64,000 bases of DNA from SCRT01 sp036379455 (lineage in GTDB: Bacteria; Pseudomonadota; Gammaproteobacteria; Nevskiales; Nevskiaceae): the NCBI GenBank assembly GCA_036379455.1, contig DASVGQ010000160.1, forward strand, positions 5,201 through 69,200, read 5' to 3'. Of this stretch, positions 54,358-62,819 are shown one piece after another (positions within the stretch are counted from its first letter, which is position 1; every line of letters starts with the position of its first letter). The position numbers and the translations under genes are program-made. A model generated the notes under the pieces. The model saw only the letters and a program-made list of their open reading frames with translations. It was not told the DNA's origin and ran no database searches.

Positions 54358-55221
54358 ATGGCTTCAGCGTCAGCGGTGCTCCAAGAGGCTCCAGCCAACG
54401 CGAAGCCGACGGTCCGGGTGCAAAGCCTGTCCAAGACCTATGGCACCGGCGAAACCGCCGTCCAAGCCATCGCGGATATCACCTTCGAGGTCTACCCGCG
54501 GGAATTCGTCTGCATCGTCGGGCCATCCGGGGCCGGCAAGACGACCTTCCTGAAGTGCATGTCCGGCCTGCTCCAACGCACCTCTGGCACCATCGAGTTC
54601 GAGGGCAAGCCCATCAGTGGCACGCCGGAGCATCTGGCGCTCGTGTTCCAGGAATACGGCCGCTCGCTCATGCCGTGGCTGACGGTGGAGCGCAACGTGA
54701 TGCTGCCACTCAGGGGCAAGGGCATGGAAAAGAGCGAGCGGCTGAGCCGCGTGCGCGACTCCCTTGAGGCCGTGGGCCTAGGTCACGCGGCAAAACGCTA
54801 CCCGTGGCAGCTTTCCGGCGGCATGCAGCAGCGCGTGGCCATCGCACGCGCGCTCGCCTACCGACCGCACGTACTGCTGATGGACGAACCCTTCGCCTCG
54901 GTCGATGCGCAGACGCGCATGGACCTTGAGGATCTGGTGCTCGCGATCCGCAAGCAGTTTGGCATCACGATCATCTTCGTCACGCACGACATCGAGGAAT
55001 CGATCTATCTGGGCGACCGCGTCGCGGTGCTCACGCACTCGCCGACGAAGGTGCGCCGCATCGTCGACATCGATCTTCCCGACGAGCGCAACCAGGTGGA
55101 CACCAAGGGCAACCCGCGCTTCGGCGAATATCGCCGCGAGCTCATGTCGCTGCTCGACCGGCAGATCCACGAGGCGCCGGCCGGTTCGGCACCAGATCGG
55201 GCTGCCACGAAGGCGCACTGA
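54358..55221 (+). CDS. ABC ATPase, nitrate/sulfonate/taurine type
   Basis: 287 residues from ATG 54358, preceded by GGAGGAGAGG; an ATG ten codons earlier is less well placed. Walker A is GPSGAGKTTFLKC, signature LSGGMQQRVAIARAL, Walker B VLLMDEPFASVD and the switch His in FVTHDIEES. The ERNVMLPL region is typical of SsuB/TauB proteins. It is the only ATPase gene of this importer and serves both permeases downstream. Confidence 0.9.
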   Translation: MASASAVLQEAPANAKPTVRVQSLSKTYGTGETAVQAIADITFEVYPREFVCIVGPSGAGKTTFLKCMSGLLQRTSGTIEFEGKPISGTPEHLALVFQEYGRSLMPWLTVERNVMLPLRGKGMEKSERLSRVRDSLEAVGLGHAAKRYPWQLSGGMQQRVAIARALAYRPHVLLMDEPFASVDAQTRMDLEDLVLAIRKQFGITIIFVTHDIEESIYLGDRVAVLTHSPTKVRRIVDIDLPDERNQVDTKGNPRFGEYRRELMSLLDRQIHEAPAGSAPDRAATKAH

Positions 55222-55253
55222 TCGTTTCGCCACTTCGTCTCAAGGAGACCTCC

Positions 55254-56243
55254 ATGGCGTTGATGCACCCTCACCGCTCCGTCCCCGTCCTGGCGGCCGC
55301 TGTCCTGACCGTGGCCTCTCTGTGCGGCGCAACAGCGATGATGCCGTCGCATGCCGCTGCCGACTCCGCGGTCACGAAGCTCAATATCGCCATGGTTCCG
55401 GTGCTCGACGCCGCGCCCTTCCTGTACGCCAAGGCGCAGGGCTACTACAAGGACGCCGGGCTCGAAGTGACCTTCTCGACGAACGACGCCGGCGCAGCGG
55501 TGGTCACCGGAGTGCTCAACGGAACCTACAACGCCGCGGCCGCCGCGTGGTTCCCAATCGCGATCGCGATCTCCAAGGGCGCACCGCTGAAGTACGTCAT
55601 GGCATCGGCCGTCGACAACCCGGTCGGCGGCTACGCCGAAGCCGGGCTCGTCGTGAAGCCGGACTCCGGCATCAAGGGCTACAAGGATCTCGAAGGCAAG
55701 ACCGTCGCGACGAATGCCCTGACCTCGCTGACGACGCTCGACACGAAGATCATGATGAAGCGCGCGGGCGCGGACCCGGACAAGGTCCGATTCGTCGCCT
55801 TGCCGTTCAAGAGCAGCGTCCAGGCCGTCGTGCAGGGTCAGGTCGACGCCGCCGTCGTCGTCACGCCGTTCACGACGGAGGGCGTGCAGGCTGGACTCGT
55901 GAATCTCGGCGACCCGATCACCGAGGCGTCGCCGCAGTACGGCGCCGGACTCGTGCTGTTCACCAGTGATGCCAGCGCGAAAAAGAATGCAAAGGCCTTG
56001 GAAGCCTTCACGAATGCCACTTACCGCGCAGCGGCAGAGCTCAAGGCCAGCGAGAAGCTCACGCGTGAGGTCGCGCACAAGATTGTCGGGCTGTCCGAGA
56101 GCGTCGCGCAGAAGGTGCCGCTGGCAGATTTCAACACGCAGCCTTTCAACGTGGAAGCGCTGCAGAAACAACTCGACCAGGCCCACGAGTACGGCTATCT
56201 GGCCCACCCGCTCAAGGCAAAAGACGTGATCCTTCCACAGTGA
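55254..56243 (+). CDS. ABC substrate-binding protein, SsuA/TauA-like (first copy)
   Basis: 329 residues with AAGGAG before the ATG. A signal peptide is followed by a periplasmic type II binding protein of the NMT1/SsuA group: LDAAPFLYAKAQGYYKDAGLEV, VLNGTYNAAAAAWFPIAIAI, GKTVATNALTSLTTLDTK. About 350 bases downstream lies a paralogue with the same core, so the system has two binding proteins. Ligand unknown; sulfonates, sulfate esters or related anions are the candidates from the family and neighbours. Confidence 0.88.
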   Translation: MALMHPHRSVPVLAAAVLTVASLCGATAMMPSHAAADSAVTKLNIAMVPVLDAAPFLYAKAQGYYKDAGLEVTFSTNDAGAAVVTGVLNGTYNAAAAAWFPIAIAISKGAPLKYVMASAVDNPVGGYAEAGLVVKPDSGIKGYKDLEGKTVATNALTSLTTLDTKIMMKRAGADPDKVRFVALPFKSSVQAVVQGQVDAAVVVTPFTTEGVQAGLVNLGDPITEASPQYGAGLVLFTSDASAKKNAKALEAFTNATYRAAAELKASEKLTREVAHKIVGLSESVAQKVPLADFNTQPFNVEALQKQLDQAHEYGYLAHPLKAKDVILPQ

Positions 56244-56551
56244 CCAACACGCCGGAAAGGCAGATGTCGTTGCACAGTCGCACCGGAAAGCACGGGACCA
56301 CTTTCATGACGATGGAAGAGCTTGCGCAGGATACCTCGCTGACGATCGACATCTGCTCTCACGCCGTGGGTCGGTCGATCGCAGCCTCCTTCGCGGACAC
56401 GGACGCACAACTCACCTCCAGGCTGCCGCGGCCCGACCGGGAGGCGAACCTGATTACCCTCACCGCCTTCCGGACACGCGCGGATGTTGCCGCTGTGTGC
56501 CGCTGCCCCCGCAAGCCGGCAGACTCTTCCAAGGCCTTCATGAACTCGTGA
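56240..56551 (+). CDS. Uncertain small ORF between the two binding proteins
   Basis: 103 residues from GTG 56240, which overlaps the stop of the first binding protein (GTGA). No family, signal or membrane segment is recognised. The 346-base interval between the binding proteins otherwise holds nothing. It may be spurious; it is listed because the overlap suits coupling. Confidence 0.2.
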   Translation: MTNTPERQMSLHSRTGKHGTTFMTMEELAQDTSLTIDICSHAVGRSIAASFADTDAQLTSRLPRPDREANLITLTAFRTRADVAAVCRCPRKPADSSKAFMNS

Positions 56552-56589
56552 ACGCAGACCTTTTCCACAGCACCCAGGAGAATTCCGGC

Positions 56590-57567
56590 ATGACTCGCTG
56601 CAGCCATCTATCTGTATGCGCACGGCGCCTCGGCATCGGCATCATGGCAGCTTCGGCGCTCGCGGCAGGGAGCTTCGCCGGCGCGGCGAGCGCGGCACCG
56701 TTGACACCCATGAACATCGCCATGGTGACGTCGATGGACACCGAGCCCTACATGTACGCAAAGCAGCAGGGCTACTACAAGGACGTCGGGCTTGACGTGA
56801 CGCTGTCGACGACCGATTCCGGACCGGCAATCGCGACGGGCGTCATCAACGGCACCTATGACGCCGCGGCCGCGGCCGCGTTCCCTATCCTGATCGCCAT
56901 CTCCAGGGGCGCACCGCTACGGATCATGCCGGGCGTCACGACGGTCGGGCCAGGCGTCGGCAACAGCGGCCTCGTCGTGAAGGCGGACTCACCGATCAAG
57001 AACTACAAGGATCTCGTCGGCAAGACCGTGGCCACGAATGCCCTCACTTCCCTCACGACGCTCGCGACGAAGCTCGGCGTCAAACAGGAAGGCGGCAACC
57101 CCGACGGTATCCACTTCGTGAGTCTGCCGTTCAAGTCCTCTTTACAGGCGGTGGCACGCGGACAGGCCGCGGCGGCGGTGGTGATCAGTCCGTTCGAGAC
57201 GGAAGCTGAAATCAACGGCATGAAGGTCATTTCCGACCCGATCGGGACGATGATGCCGAAGGGCTCCCCCTACAACATCATGTTCACGAGCGTGAAGAAC
57301 GCGAAGAGCAAGGCCAAGGAATTCGCGGCCTTCCACGAAGCCACGGCGCGCGCCGTCAAGGAACTCAAGGCAGATCCGGCGCTGCAACGCAAGCTCGCCG
57401 TGTCGCTGATGGGCATGAGCAAGAAAGTCGCGGAAAAGACGCTGCTGCCTGCCTACGACGCGGGCCCCATCAACCTGCCGCAGTTCCAGAAATACGCGGA
57501 TGACATCGCGGAATTCGGCTATACGAAGGCACCGGTACACGTCGCGGACGTCGTAATCAATCCGTGA
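56590..57567 (+). CDS. ABC substrate-binding protein, SsuA/TauA-like (second copy)
   Basis: 325 residues from ATG 56590, with AGGAG upstream. The signal peptide ends near AASAA. It matches the first copy over most of its length: MYAKQQGYYKDVGLDVTLST, VINGTYDAAAAAAFPILIAI, VGKTVATNALTSLTTLATK and VSLPFKSSLQAVARGQ. The two clearly arose by duplication but differ in charge around the ligand cleft (DTEPYMY versus DAAPFLY), so they may bind different ligands. Coupled to the permease by a 4-base overlap. Confidence 0.88.
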   Translation: MTRCSHLSVCARRLGIGIMAASALAAGSFAGAASAAPLTPMNIAMVTSMDTEPYMYAKQQGYYKDVGLDVTLSTTDSGPAIATGVINGTYDAAAAAAFPILIAISRGAPLRIMPGVTTVGPGVGNSGLVVKADSPIKNYKDLVGKTVATNALTSLTTLATKLGVKQEGGNPDGIHFVSLPFKSSLQAVARGQAAAAVVISPFETEAEINGMKVISDPIGTMMPKGSPYNIMFTSVKNAKSKAKEFAAFHEATARAVKELKADPALQRKLAVSLMGMSKKVAEKTLLPAYDAGPINLPQFQKYADDIAEFGYTKAPVHVADVVINP

Positions 57568-58415
57568 GCGCGCCGGCGGACATCGCAGCACGCACGCGTC
57601 CGGCGACGTGGCGCCAGCGCGCGGCGACGTTTTTCAACATGCACCCGCGCGTCGGCTTCGCCATCGCGGTTGTCATCGACCTCATTCTGTTCTACGTGCT
57701 CTGGCAGGTACTGACGGTCACGCGCGTGCTGCCGCCGCGGTTCTTCCCGACCGCCAACGCAGTTCTTGGACGCATGGGCGCGGTGCTCGTGGGCTCCGAG
57801 TTCTGGATCACGCTGTGGCATACCGTCGAGTCATGGGGCGCCGGCCTGATCATCGGCGGCGTCCTCGGCACGCTTTCGGGGATCGTGCTGGGGGCAAACG
57901 ACCGCGCTTACCGGTTCTGCCGCGTGGTCATCGAGCTCATGCGGCCGATCCCGCCCGTCGTGATCCTGCCGCTCGCGCTGTTGCTGCTCGGCGTCACGCT
58001 GCAGATTAAGCTGCTGCTCATCTTCCAGGGCATCTTCTGGATCGTGCTGTTGCAAGCGGTGTACGGCGTGCGCAGCGTCGACAAGGTGATGCTGGAAACG
58101 GCGCGCGTGTACGGCATGTCGCGCACCCGACAGTTCTTCAGCATCCAGCTGCCCGGCTCGCTGCCGTTCATCGTCACCGGTATCCGCATTGCGGCGATCT
58201 TCTCGCTGATCGTATCCATCGTCGCGGAACTGGTCGGCGGCGCCCCGGGGCTCGGCAACGACATCCTGCGCGCCATGAGCGCCGGCGATGATCGCAGCAT
58301 GTACTCGCTCATTCTCCTCACCGGCGTGCTCGGGGTGATCATCACGGCCGGCTTCTCGATGCTCGAGCGGCTGATCCTGTTCTGGCATCCGAGCCAGCGG
58401 AAGGTGTCGCAATGA
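57564..58415 (+). CDS. ABC permease, SsuC/TauC-like (first)
   Basis: 283 residues from GTG 57564. About six helices, with the ATPase-contact EAA loop around VMLETARVYGMSRTRQFFSI. VVILPLALLLLGVTLQIKLL is typical of this permease family. It pairs with a second, different permease, with which it overlaps by 4 bases; most Ssu/Tau systems use one permease as a homodimer. Confidence 0.9.
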   Translation: MSAPADIAARTRPATWRQRAATFFNMHPRVGFAIAVVIDLILFYVLWQVLTVTRVLPPRFFPTANAVLGRMGAVLVGSEFWITLWHTVESWGAGLIIGGVLGTLSGIVLGANDRAYRFCRVVIELMRPIPPVVILPLALLLLGVTLQIKLLLIFQGIFWIVLLQAVYGVRSVDKVMLETARVYGMSRTRQFFSIQLPGSLPFIVTGIRIAAIFSLIVSIVAELVGGAPGLGNDILRAMSAGDDRSMYSLILLTGVLGVIITAGFSMLERLILFWHPSQRKVSQ

Positions 58416-59197
58416 ACGGCGTGACGCAGCGTGTGGGATCGGTCGCCTGGGAACTCATCCTCGTGGTCGTCATCGTCGCGGCTTGGTGGTTCACGTCCGC
58501 GTCATCCACGAACATGTACTTTCCCTCGCTGCAGCACATCATGGAGTCCTTCGGCCACAACTGGTTCGGCGCCGGCTTCACGGAAAACATCGTGCCCAGC
58601 CTGCGCAACTTCATCGTCGGCTACCTCATCGGTTCCGTCGTCGGCATCGGGCTCGGAATTGCCATCGGCCGCATCGCCTGGCTGCGCTGGCTGCTGACGC
58701 CGGCCGTTGAGTACATCCGCGCCCTTGCACCTCCGGCTCTGCTGCCCTTCTTCATCCTGATTCTCGGCATCGGCCCGGAAATGCAGATCGGCATCATCAC
58801 GGAAGGTGTCCTGTTCATCGTATTGCTCAACGCAATCGACGGCGCCAAGGGCGTGGAGCCGACGCTCACGTCCGTGTGCACGGTCTATCGCATTCCTCGC
58901 TGGTACCGCTTCTTCCACGTGGTGCTGCCGGCATCGTCGCCGCAGATTGTCGCCGGCCTGCGAACCGGTATCTCGCTGGCGGTAGCGCTCATGGTCATCA
59001 GCGAAATGACCGCCGCGACGCGCGGCATCGGCTTTTTCACGTTGCAGGCTCAGCAGAACTTCAACTTCGTCGACATGTGGTCCGGCATGGTGCTGCTCGC
59101 CATCATCGGCGTCATCGTCAACCTGCTGTTCGTGCGGCTGATCGAGCGCCCGGTACTGTTCTGGCAGCGGGGCATGTCAGGCGCAGCAGGGAAGTAA
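58412..59197 (+). CDS. ABC permease, SsuC/TauC-like (second)
   Basis: 261 residues. About six helices, EAA loop region VEPTLTSVCTVYRIPRWYRFF, then VVLPASSPQIVAGLRTGISLA. It differs enough from the first permease that a heterodimer is likely. It is the last gene of the ATPase-SBP-SBP-permease-permease operon. Confidence 0.9.
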   Translation: MNGVTQRVGSVAWELILVVVIVAAWWFTSASSTNMYFPSLQHIMESFGHNWFGAGFTENIVPSLRNFIVGYLIGSVVGIGLGIAIGRIAWLRWLLTPAVEYIRALAPPALLPFFILILGIGPEMQIGIITEGVLFIVLLNAIDGAKGVEPTLTSVCTVYRIPRWYRFFHVVLPASSPQIVAGLRTGISLAVALMVISEMTAATRGIGFFTLQAQQNFNFVDMWSGMVLLAIIGVIVNLLFVRLIERPVLFWQRGMSGAAGK

Positions 59198-59229
59198 GGC
59201 CACGACTAGCCGGAGGCGTGGCAGAAGCG

Positions 59230-59280
59230 TTCAGGTTGCATCGCGCGCGATTCGTGCGATGCGCGTCGACGGAACCTGAA
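59230..59280. repeat. Nested inverted repeat between two transport operons
   Basis: TTCAGGTT and AACCTGAA (outer arms, 8 bp) enclose GCATCGC and GCGATGC (inner arms, 7 bp). The arms are contiguous on the left and separated by 10 bases on the right. It lies between two convergent operons and may act as a shared transcript end. No T tract. Confidence 0.4.
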
Positions 59281-59379
59281 CCCCGACGCACGCGACCGCT
59301 GCACTCGCTTCCATAGCTCGTACTTGCCGCGCCGATGGCCAGCCAGCGGTCGATGTGCCGGCGAGCGCGCGGCTCAGCG

Positions 59380-60075
59380 CTACACCATCAGGTAGCGCTC
59401 AAGCTCGTCACGCGCATAATCGGCAGCGTTGCCCTGCAGCACGCAGCGACCGTGATCCAGTACGACGATGTCGTCCATCACCTCGGCGAGAAAGCCGAGG
59501 TTCTGTTCGACGATGATGAAAGCGTCGCCCTGCGCCCGGCGCCAGCGAATCAGTTCGACCATGCGCGCGATGTTTTCCTGCTGCACCCCCTCGGTAGGCT
59601 CATCCAGAAGAACGAGCCGCGAACCACCGGCCAGCGCTCGCGTGAAGGAGACGATCTTCTTCTCTCCGCCGCTCAGACTGCCGGCTTCCTGTCGCAGGCG
59701 CTCCTTGATACGCGGGAACGCCTCGAAGTACGGCGCGTAGACGTCGGTGGAACGCGACCTGCGATGCAGCGTGAGGTTGTCCAGCACCGAGAGCGTGTCG
59801 AACACCACCGCCTCCTGCGGCGCGTAGCCCATGCCCATGTTCACGCGCGCAAACGGCGGCGTGCCCAGCACGTCACGCCCGCTCCAGAGTATCCGTCCGC
59901 GGCGGGGCTCTAGATAGCCCATCAACAGGCGCAGCAGGGTAGTCTTCCCCACTCCGTTGCGGCCGAGCACTCCGAGCACGCGCGCTGCGGGAACATGGCT
60001 CGCAAGCTCGCGCACCACGAGCGTATCGCCATAGCCGCCGGTGAGGTCCGAGAACTCCAGCAGGGCCTGGGTCAT
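59380..60075 (-). CDS. livF: Branched-chain/urea-type ABC ATPase (LivF-like)
   Basis: 231 residues. Walker A GRNGVGKTTLLRLL, signature LSGGEKKIVSFTRAL, Walker B RLVLLDEPTEGV. The LEPRRGRILWSGRDV region and the final ERYLMV are LivF/UrtE-like. It overlaps the upstream fusion gene by 4 bases. The Q-loop and switch region IIVEQN are of this family. Confidence 0.9.
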   Translation of the reverse strand: MTQALLEFSDLTGGYGDTLVVRELASHVPAARVLGVLGRNGVGKTTLLRLLMGYLEPRRGRILWSGRDVLGTPPFARVNMGMGYAPQEAVVFDTLSVLDNLTLHRRSRSTDVYAPYFEAFPRIKERLRQEAGSLSGGEKKIVSFTRALAGGSRLVLLDEPTEGVQQENIARMVELIRWRRAQGDAFIIVEQNLGFLAEVMDDIVVLDHGRCVLQGNAADYARDELERYLMV

Positions 60076-61829
60076 TTGCGGCCGCCCGCGTAGATCGCCT
60101 GCACGTCGCGATTCGAGCGGATCTCCGCATAGCTGCCTGCCGCCATCAGGCTGCCCTGATGCAGAACGAACACATCGTCCGCGAGCGCTTCCACGGCCGC
60201 CATGTCGTGCTCGATCATCAGCGCGGTGGCGCCCAGGCTGCGGACCACGTCGGCGATCACCGAAGACAGGTGTTGCGTCTCGTCCGGAGACAGGCCGGCG
60301 CAGGGCTCATCGAGCAGCAGCAGATTCGGCTCCGCCAGCGCGGTCATCGCGAATTCAAGCATCTGGCGCTGACCTTGGGACAAGGTGCCGGCACGGCGCT
60401 GCTGGCTGTCTTCGAGAAAGGGAAAGGCGCGCTGCAGCCGGAGCAGCAGCGGCGTGGACCATGCCTGCGGCGCGCCTCGCAGCAGATCCATCCCGCCGAT
60501 GCGGTTGGCCCAGAGCCCGATGCGAATGTTGTCCGTGACGCTCAAACCACCGAACACCGACGGGATCTGGAACTTGCGCCCGACGCCGAGCCGAGCCATG
60601 ACGTCGGCACGCGCGCGCGACACGTCGCGCCCCGAAAGACGAATACGCCCGGAGGTGAGCGGGAGACGACCCGTCAGCACATTGAAGCTCGAGGTCTTGC
60701 CCGCTCCGTTGGGGCCGATGATGCAGTGGATGCCGGGCTGGTCCACGGTCATTCTCAGGCCGTCGAGAATGCGCACGCCGCCTTTCACTACTTCGACCGC
60801 TTCATACGCCAGCCGCGGCACGCTGGTGGTCGCCAACCTGGAACCCGGCGCGGCCACCGGGCGAGTTGCCGTCAAACGCCCGTGACCGGGAAACAGCCAC
60901 GACCACGCGCGCTCCACGCCGCCGATGATTCCAACCGGGAAACGCAGCACCACCACAATGAAGATCAGCGCAATGACGACTTCCCAATACGTGAACCGGT
61001 TGCGCAGTTCCATCGACAGCAGTCCGATGAACACCGCGCCGAGAAGCGCACCATAGGGGCTCGCACGTCCACCTACCGCAGCCCATATGAGAAACCCTGC
61101 AGACAGCTCGAATCCCACGGACAGCGGTGTCACCAGGCCTTGCTGGGGTGCATACAGCAGCCCCGCGACCGCGGCCAGAAAGGCGCTGACCGCGAATGCA
61201 ACGGATTTCAGCCGATCCGTGGGGAAGCCGAAGAACTGAAGTCGGTCCTCGTTCTGCGCCGTGGCAGACCACAACGTGCCGAGCGGCGTGCGTTGCAGCC
61301 ACGCAACGCCGGCGGTGGATAACACGCAGACGACGGCCACGAGGTCGTAGAAGCCGACGCCGTAGCGGTCCAACCCGGGAAGCTGCGGAATGCCCGTCAA
61401 GCCGTTGAATCCCCCCGTCACGCTGGTCCACTGATTGGCGATCTGGTAGCCCAGCATCGTCAGCGCGAGGGTGATCAACGGGAAATCAGGTCCGTTTGCG
61501 TGGCTGCGCGCGAACACCAGTCGGCCGATGAGGTAGGCCAGTGCGGTGGGCAACGCGACGGCGACGAGCAGCAGCACGAGCACCCACGAGCCGTGGACAG
61601 CGGCACCCTTGAGAACGAAGCCGGTCAGGTAGGCGCCGAGCCCGAAGAACAGCGCCTGCCCCAGCGGCAGGAAACCGGCGCGCCCCCACGCGAGCCCTAC
61701 GCCCTGCGCGGCAATGCCGTAGAGCAGGTACAGCCCCAGTTCATAGGCAAAATAATCGCTGGTCGCCAAAGGCACCGCCAACAGCACGACCAGCAGGGCC
61801 GTCGGCCTAGCGGCGCGGGACCAGGCCAT
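60072..61829 (-). CDS. Fused LivM permease and LivG ATPase
   Basis: 585 residues. Residues about 10-310 form the permease (LLYGIAAQGVGLAWGRAGFL, GAYLTGFVLKG, and the VGGRASPYGALLGAVFIGLL helix region). A linker of about 35 residues leads to a LivG-type ATPase from about 345: Walker A GPNGAGKTSSFNVLTG, signature LSQGQRQMLEFAMTAL, Walker B LLLLDEPCAGLSPDE, and IEHDMAAVEALAD. Usually two separate genes. It overlaps livH by 23 bases. Confidence 0.9.
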   Translation of the reverse strand: MAWSRAARPTALLVVLLAVPLATSDYFAYELGLYLLYGIAAQGVGLAWGRAGFLPLGQALFFGLGAYLTGFVLKGAAVHGSWVLVLLLVAVALPTALAYLIGRLVFARSHANGPDFPLITLALTMLGYQIANQWTSVTGGFNGLTGIPQLPGLDRYGVGFYDLVAVVCVLSTAGVAWLQRTPLGTLWSATAQNEDRLQFFGFPTDRLKSVAFAVSAFLAAVAGLLYAPQQGLVTPLSVGFELSAGFLIWAAVGGRASPYGALLGAVFIGLLSMELRNRFTYWEVVIALIFIVVVLRFPVGIIGGVERAWSWLFPGHGRLTATRPVAAPGSRLATTSVPRLAYEAVEVVKGGVRILDGLRMTVDQPGIHCIIGPNGAGKTSSFNVLTGRLPLTSGRIRLSGRDVSRARADVMARLGVGRKFQIPSVFGGLSVTDNIRIGLWANRIGGMDLLRGAPQAWSTPLLLRLQRAFPFLEDSQQRRAGTLSQGQRQMLEFAMTALAEPNLLLLDEPCAGLSPDETQHLSSVIADVVRSLGATALMIEHDMAAVEALADDVFVLHQGSLMAAGSYAEIRSNRDVQAIYAGGRK

Positions 61830-62661
61830 TCGGCTTCAACCAGATGAAGACGATCGCGATGATCAGGACCGTGAGATAGCCGGCGGTCTGGTTGATCAGG
61901 CTGGCGACGAGGACCTGCGCTCCGCCGATCACACCGCTGCCCACGCCGAGACCGACAAGTCCGCCGAGGCCGCCAACGATCAGGACGAAGAACCCGTTGA
62001 GCAGGAAGTTGAGACCCATATCCGGTTCGATGGTGACCAGCGGCGCCAGCGCGAAACCCGCCAGGCCCGCGACGGTCACCCCGCAGACGAAGGTGGTCGT
62101 CGCCATGCGCTGCGTGTTGATGCCCACCGCCTGGGCTAGGACCGGATTTCCGACCACGGCCTTCACCCGCGTGCCCGCCGGGCTTCGCAGGTACCACCAC
62201 GCGAGCAGCGCGAAGCCCACGGCGATGGCGACGATGAGCACGATGCGATAGGTCGGGTAAGTCGTGCCCAGCAGATGGATCGTTCCGGTCAACTGGCCGT
62301 TGACATTCTGGTAGCCCTTGCCGAAGACCGCCTCCACGCCCTTGCGCATCAGCAGGCTCAGCCCCCAGGTGCCCAACAAGGTATCGATCGGGCGATCGCG
62401 CAACGGTCGAACGATCAGCCGTTCCGCGACCCAGCCGATGACGATGCACACGACAAGGGTGACGGGGAGCCCCCACAGGAACGGAAGCCCCATCCTCTGC
62501 ACCACGATCACGCTGTACGCGCCGAGCATGACGAACTCGCCGTGCGCCATGTTCATGACGCCGAGCAGGCCGAACACCACGCCGAGCCCCAGTACGACGA
62601 GCGCGAGGATCTCGACCTGGTAGACGAAGTTCAGGGCGTAGGTGGCGACCAGCGGCGTCAA
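61807..62661 (-). CDS. livH: Branched-chain/urea-type ABC permease (LivH-like)
   Basis: 284 residues, about eight helices. GVMNMAHGEFVMLGAYSV is the family signature, as is TYRIVLIVAIAVGFALLAWWYLR with the following R-SPAGTRVKAVVGNP. It follows the binding-protein gene by 158 bases. The family imports branched-chain amino acids, urea or short amides. Confidence 0.92.
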   Translation of the reverse strand: MTPLVATYALNFVYQVEILALVVLGLGVVFGLLGVMNMAHGEFVMLGAYSVIVVQRMGLPFLWGLPVTLVVCIVIGWVAERLIVRPLRDRPIDTLLGTWGLSLLMRKGVEAVFGKGYQNVNGQLTGTIHLLGTTYPTYRIVLIVAIAVGFALLAWWYLRSPAGTRVKAVVGNPVLAQAVGINTQRMATTTFVCGVTVAGLAGFALAPLVTIEPDMGLNFLLNGFFVLIVGGLGGLVGLGVGSGVIGGAQVLVASLINQTAGYLTVLIIAIVFIWLKPNGLVPRR

Positions 62662-62819
62662 GGGAGTAACCGGACTGTCACAGAGGCCGCCGGCCTCCTT
62701 GAGCCGCCGAAGCCATGCGGAGCCGGCGCATCGGAGTGGCGCGCGTCAGCGACATCTTCGGCGCCCGGTCGGTGCCGTGTGATCCGCTCACCGGGGCGCC
62801 GTTGCCGAAGCCACCGGCT

